The notes beneath the pieces are model-generated. The model worked only from the letters and a program-made list of their open reading frames with translations, did not search any database and was not told where the DNA came from. The position numbers and the translations under genes are program-made. Below are positions 63,938-64,000 of a DNA stretch of 64,000 nt, piece after piece. The number at the start of each line of letters is the position of its first letter. The stretch's first letter is position 1. Origin of the DNA: Psychrobacter immobilis (lineage in GTDB: Bacteria > Pseudomonadota > Gammaproteobacteria > Pseudomonadales > Moraxellaceae); the NCBI RefSeq assembly GCF_904846175.1, contig NZ_CAJGZM010000001.1, positions 310,001 through 374,000 of the forward strand, written 5' to 3'.

Positions 63938-64000
63938 TTACTCTGCCAAGAGTTTTGCTAGCAACTCATTTATCTCGACTTTAAACTCTCTGTCTTCGAT
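63938..64000 (-). CDS. Partial unidentified protein, C-terminal 20 residues
   Basis: Leftward frame open from the window edge to a TAA at 63938, ending KVEINELLAKLLAE, helical and acidic. The codon pattern and the terminator just beyond it at 63823-63850 suggest a real gene end, but too little is present to name it. Confidence 0.35.
   Translation of the reverse strand: MEDREFKVEINELLAKLLAE

Noticed and set aside
1-64000. tRNA, rRNA, CRISPR arrays, insertion sequences or prophage
   Set aside because: Reading all gaps by eye gave no cloverleaf, spaced repeat array, transposase or integrase; a tRNA scan would be decisive.

Overview
The window looks like an ordinary chromosomal stretch from a gammaproteobacterium of the Moraxellaceae, most likely Psychrobacter. 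This rests on protein character (OmpW, SthA, the LPS/MsbA cluster, a BetT-like BCCT carrier, a PPK2, a Gly-zipper protein), on moderate-to-low GC judged by eye, and on very AT-rich intergenic DNA. Genus assignment is inference. No rRNA, tRNA, CRISPR array, insertion sequence or prophage was found. Almost all coding is accounted for by about 50 genes, each edge cutting one gene.

Layout. 0-10.6 kb: partial BCCT osmolyte transporter, HIT protein, an unknown protein, ilvD, a CPA1 Na+/H+ antiporter, a serine beta-lactamase-like hydrolase, a DUF442-type phosphatase and a MaoC-like hydratase. 11-16 kb: a long FabG-type ketoreductase divergent from a thiolase with a long Lys/Asp/Ala/Ser-rich N-terminal extension, then a polyphosphate kinase 2. 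Thiolase, ketoreductase and MaoC protein together make a plausible acyl-CoA elongation or beta-oxidation-like set. 16-26.2 kb: ten co-directional minus-strand genes read rsmG-parA-parB, exbB-exbD-msbA-lpxK-kdsB, holB-pilZ (chromosome segregation, lipid A/LPS export, replication clamp loading, pilus control). 26.5-31.5 kb: Lon-like AAA+ protease, WYL regulator and TerD-like protein on the plus strand. 31.7-34 kb: voltage-gated-type K+ channel, a tiny zinc-ribbon membrane protein, and OmpW. 34.2-38.8 kb: aceE-aceF. 39.5-41 kb: two secreted proteins of unknown function in AT-rich surroundings. 41.2-46 kb: TetR regulator, endonuclease/exonuclease/phosphatase protein, Gly-zipper protein, glpK. 46.4-52.1 kb: an export operon (TolC-like, HlyD-like, two ABC-2 permeases) with no ATPase gene. 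52.2-58 kb: sthA, then ppsR divergent from ppsA. 58-64 kb: GYF/RDD membrane protein, rpsF-rpsR-rplI, a small orphan protein, and cobT-cobS-cobC for cobalamin nucleotide-loop assembly.

Most of the window is housekeeping. The points that need a second look are the thiolase extension, the ATPase-less ABC-2 permease pair, short tandem operator-like repeats upstream of the MaoC and Lon-like genes, the open frame continuing past the stop of the 39.5-kb secreted protein, the zinc-ribbon protein beside the K+ channel, and several perfect inverted repeats in divergent promoter regions. I did not find a clear previously undescribed defence or mobile system.
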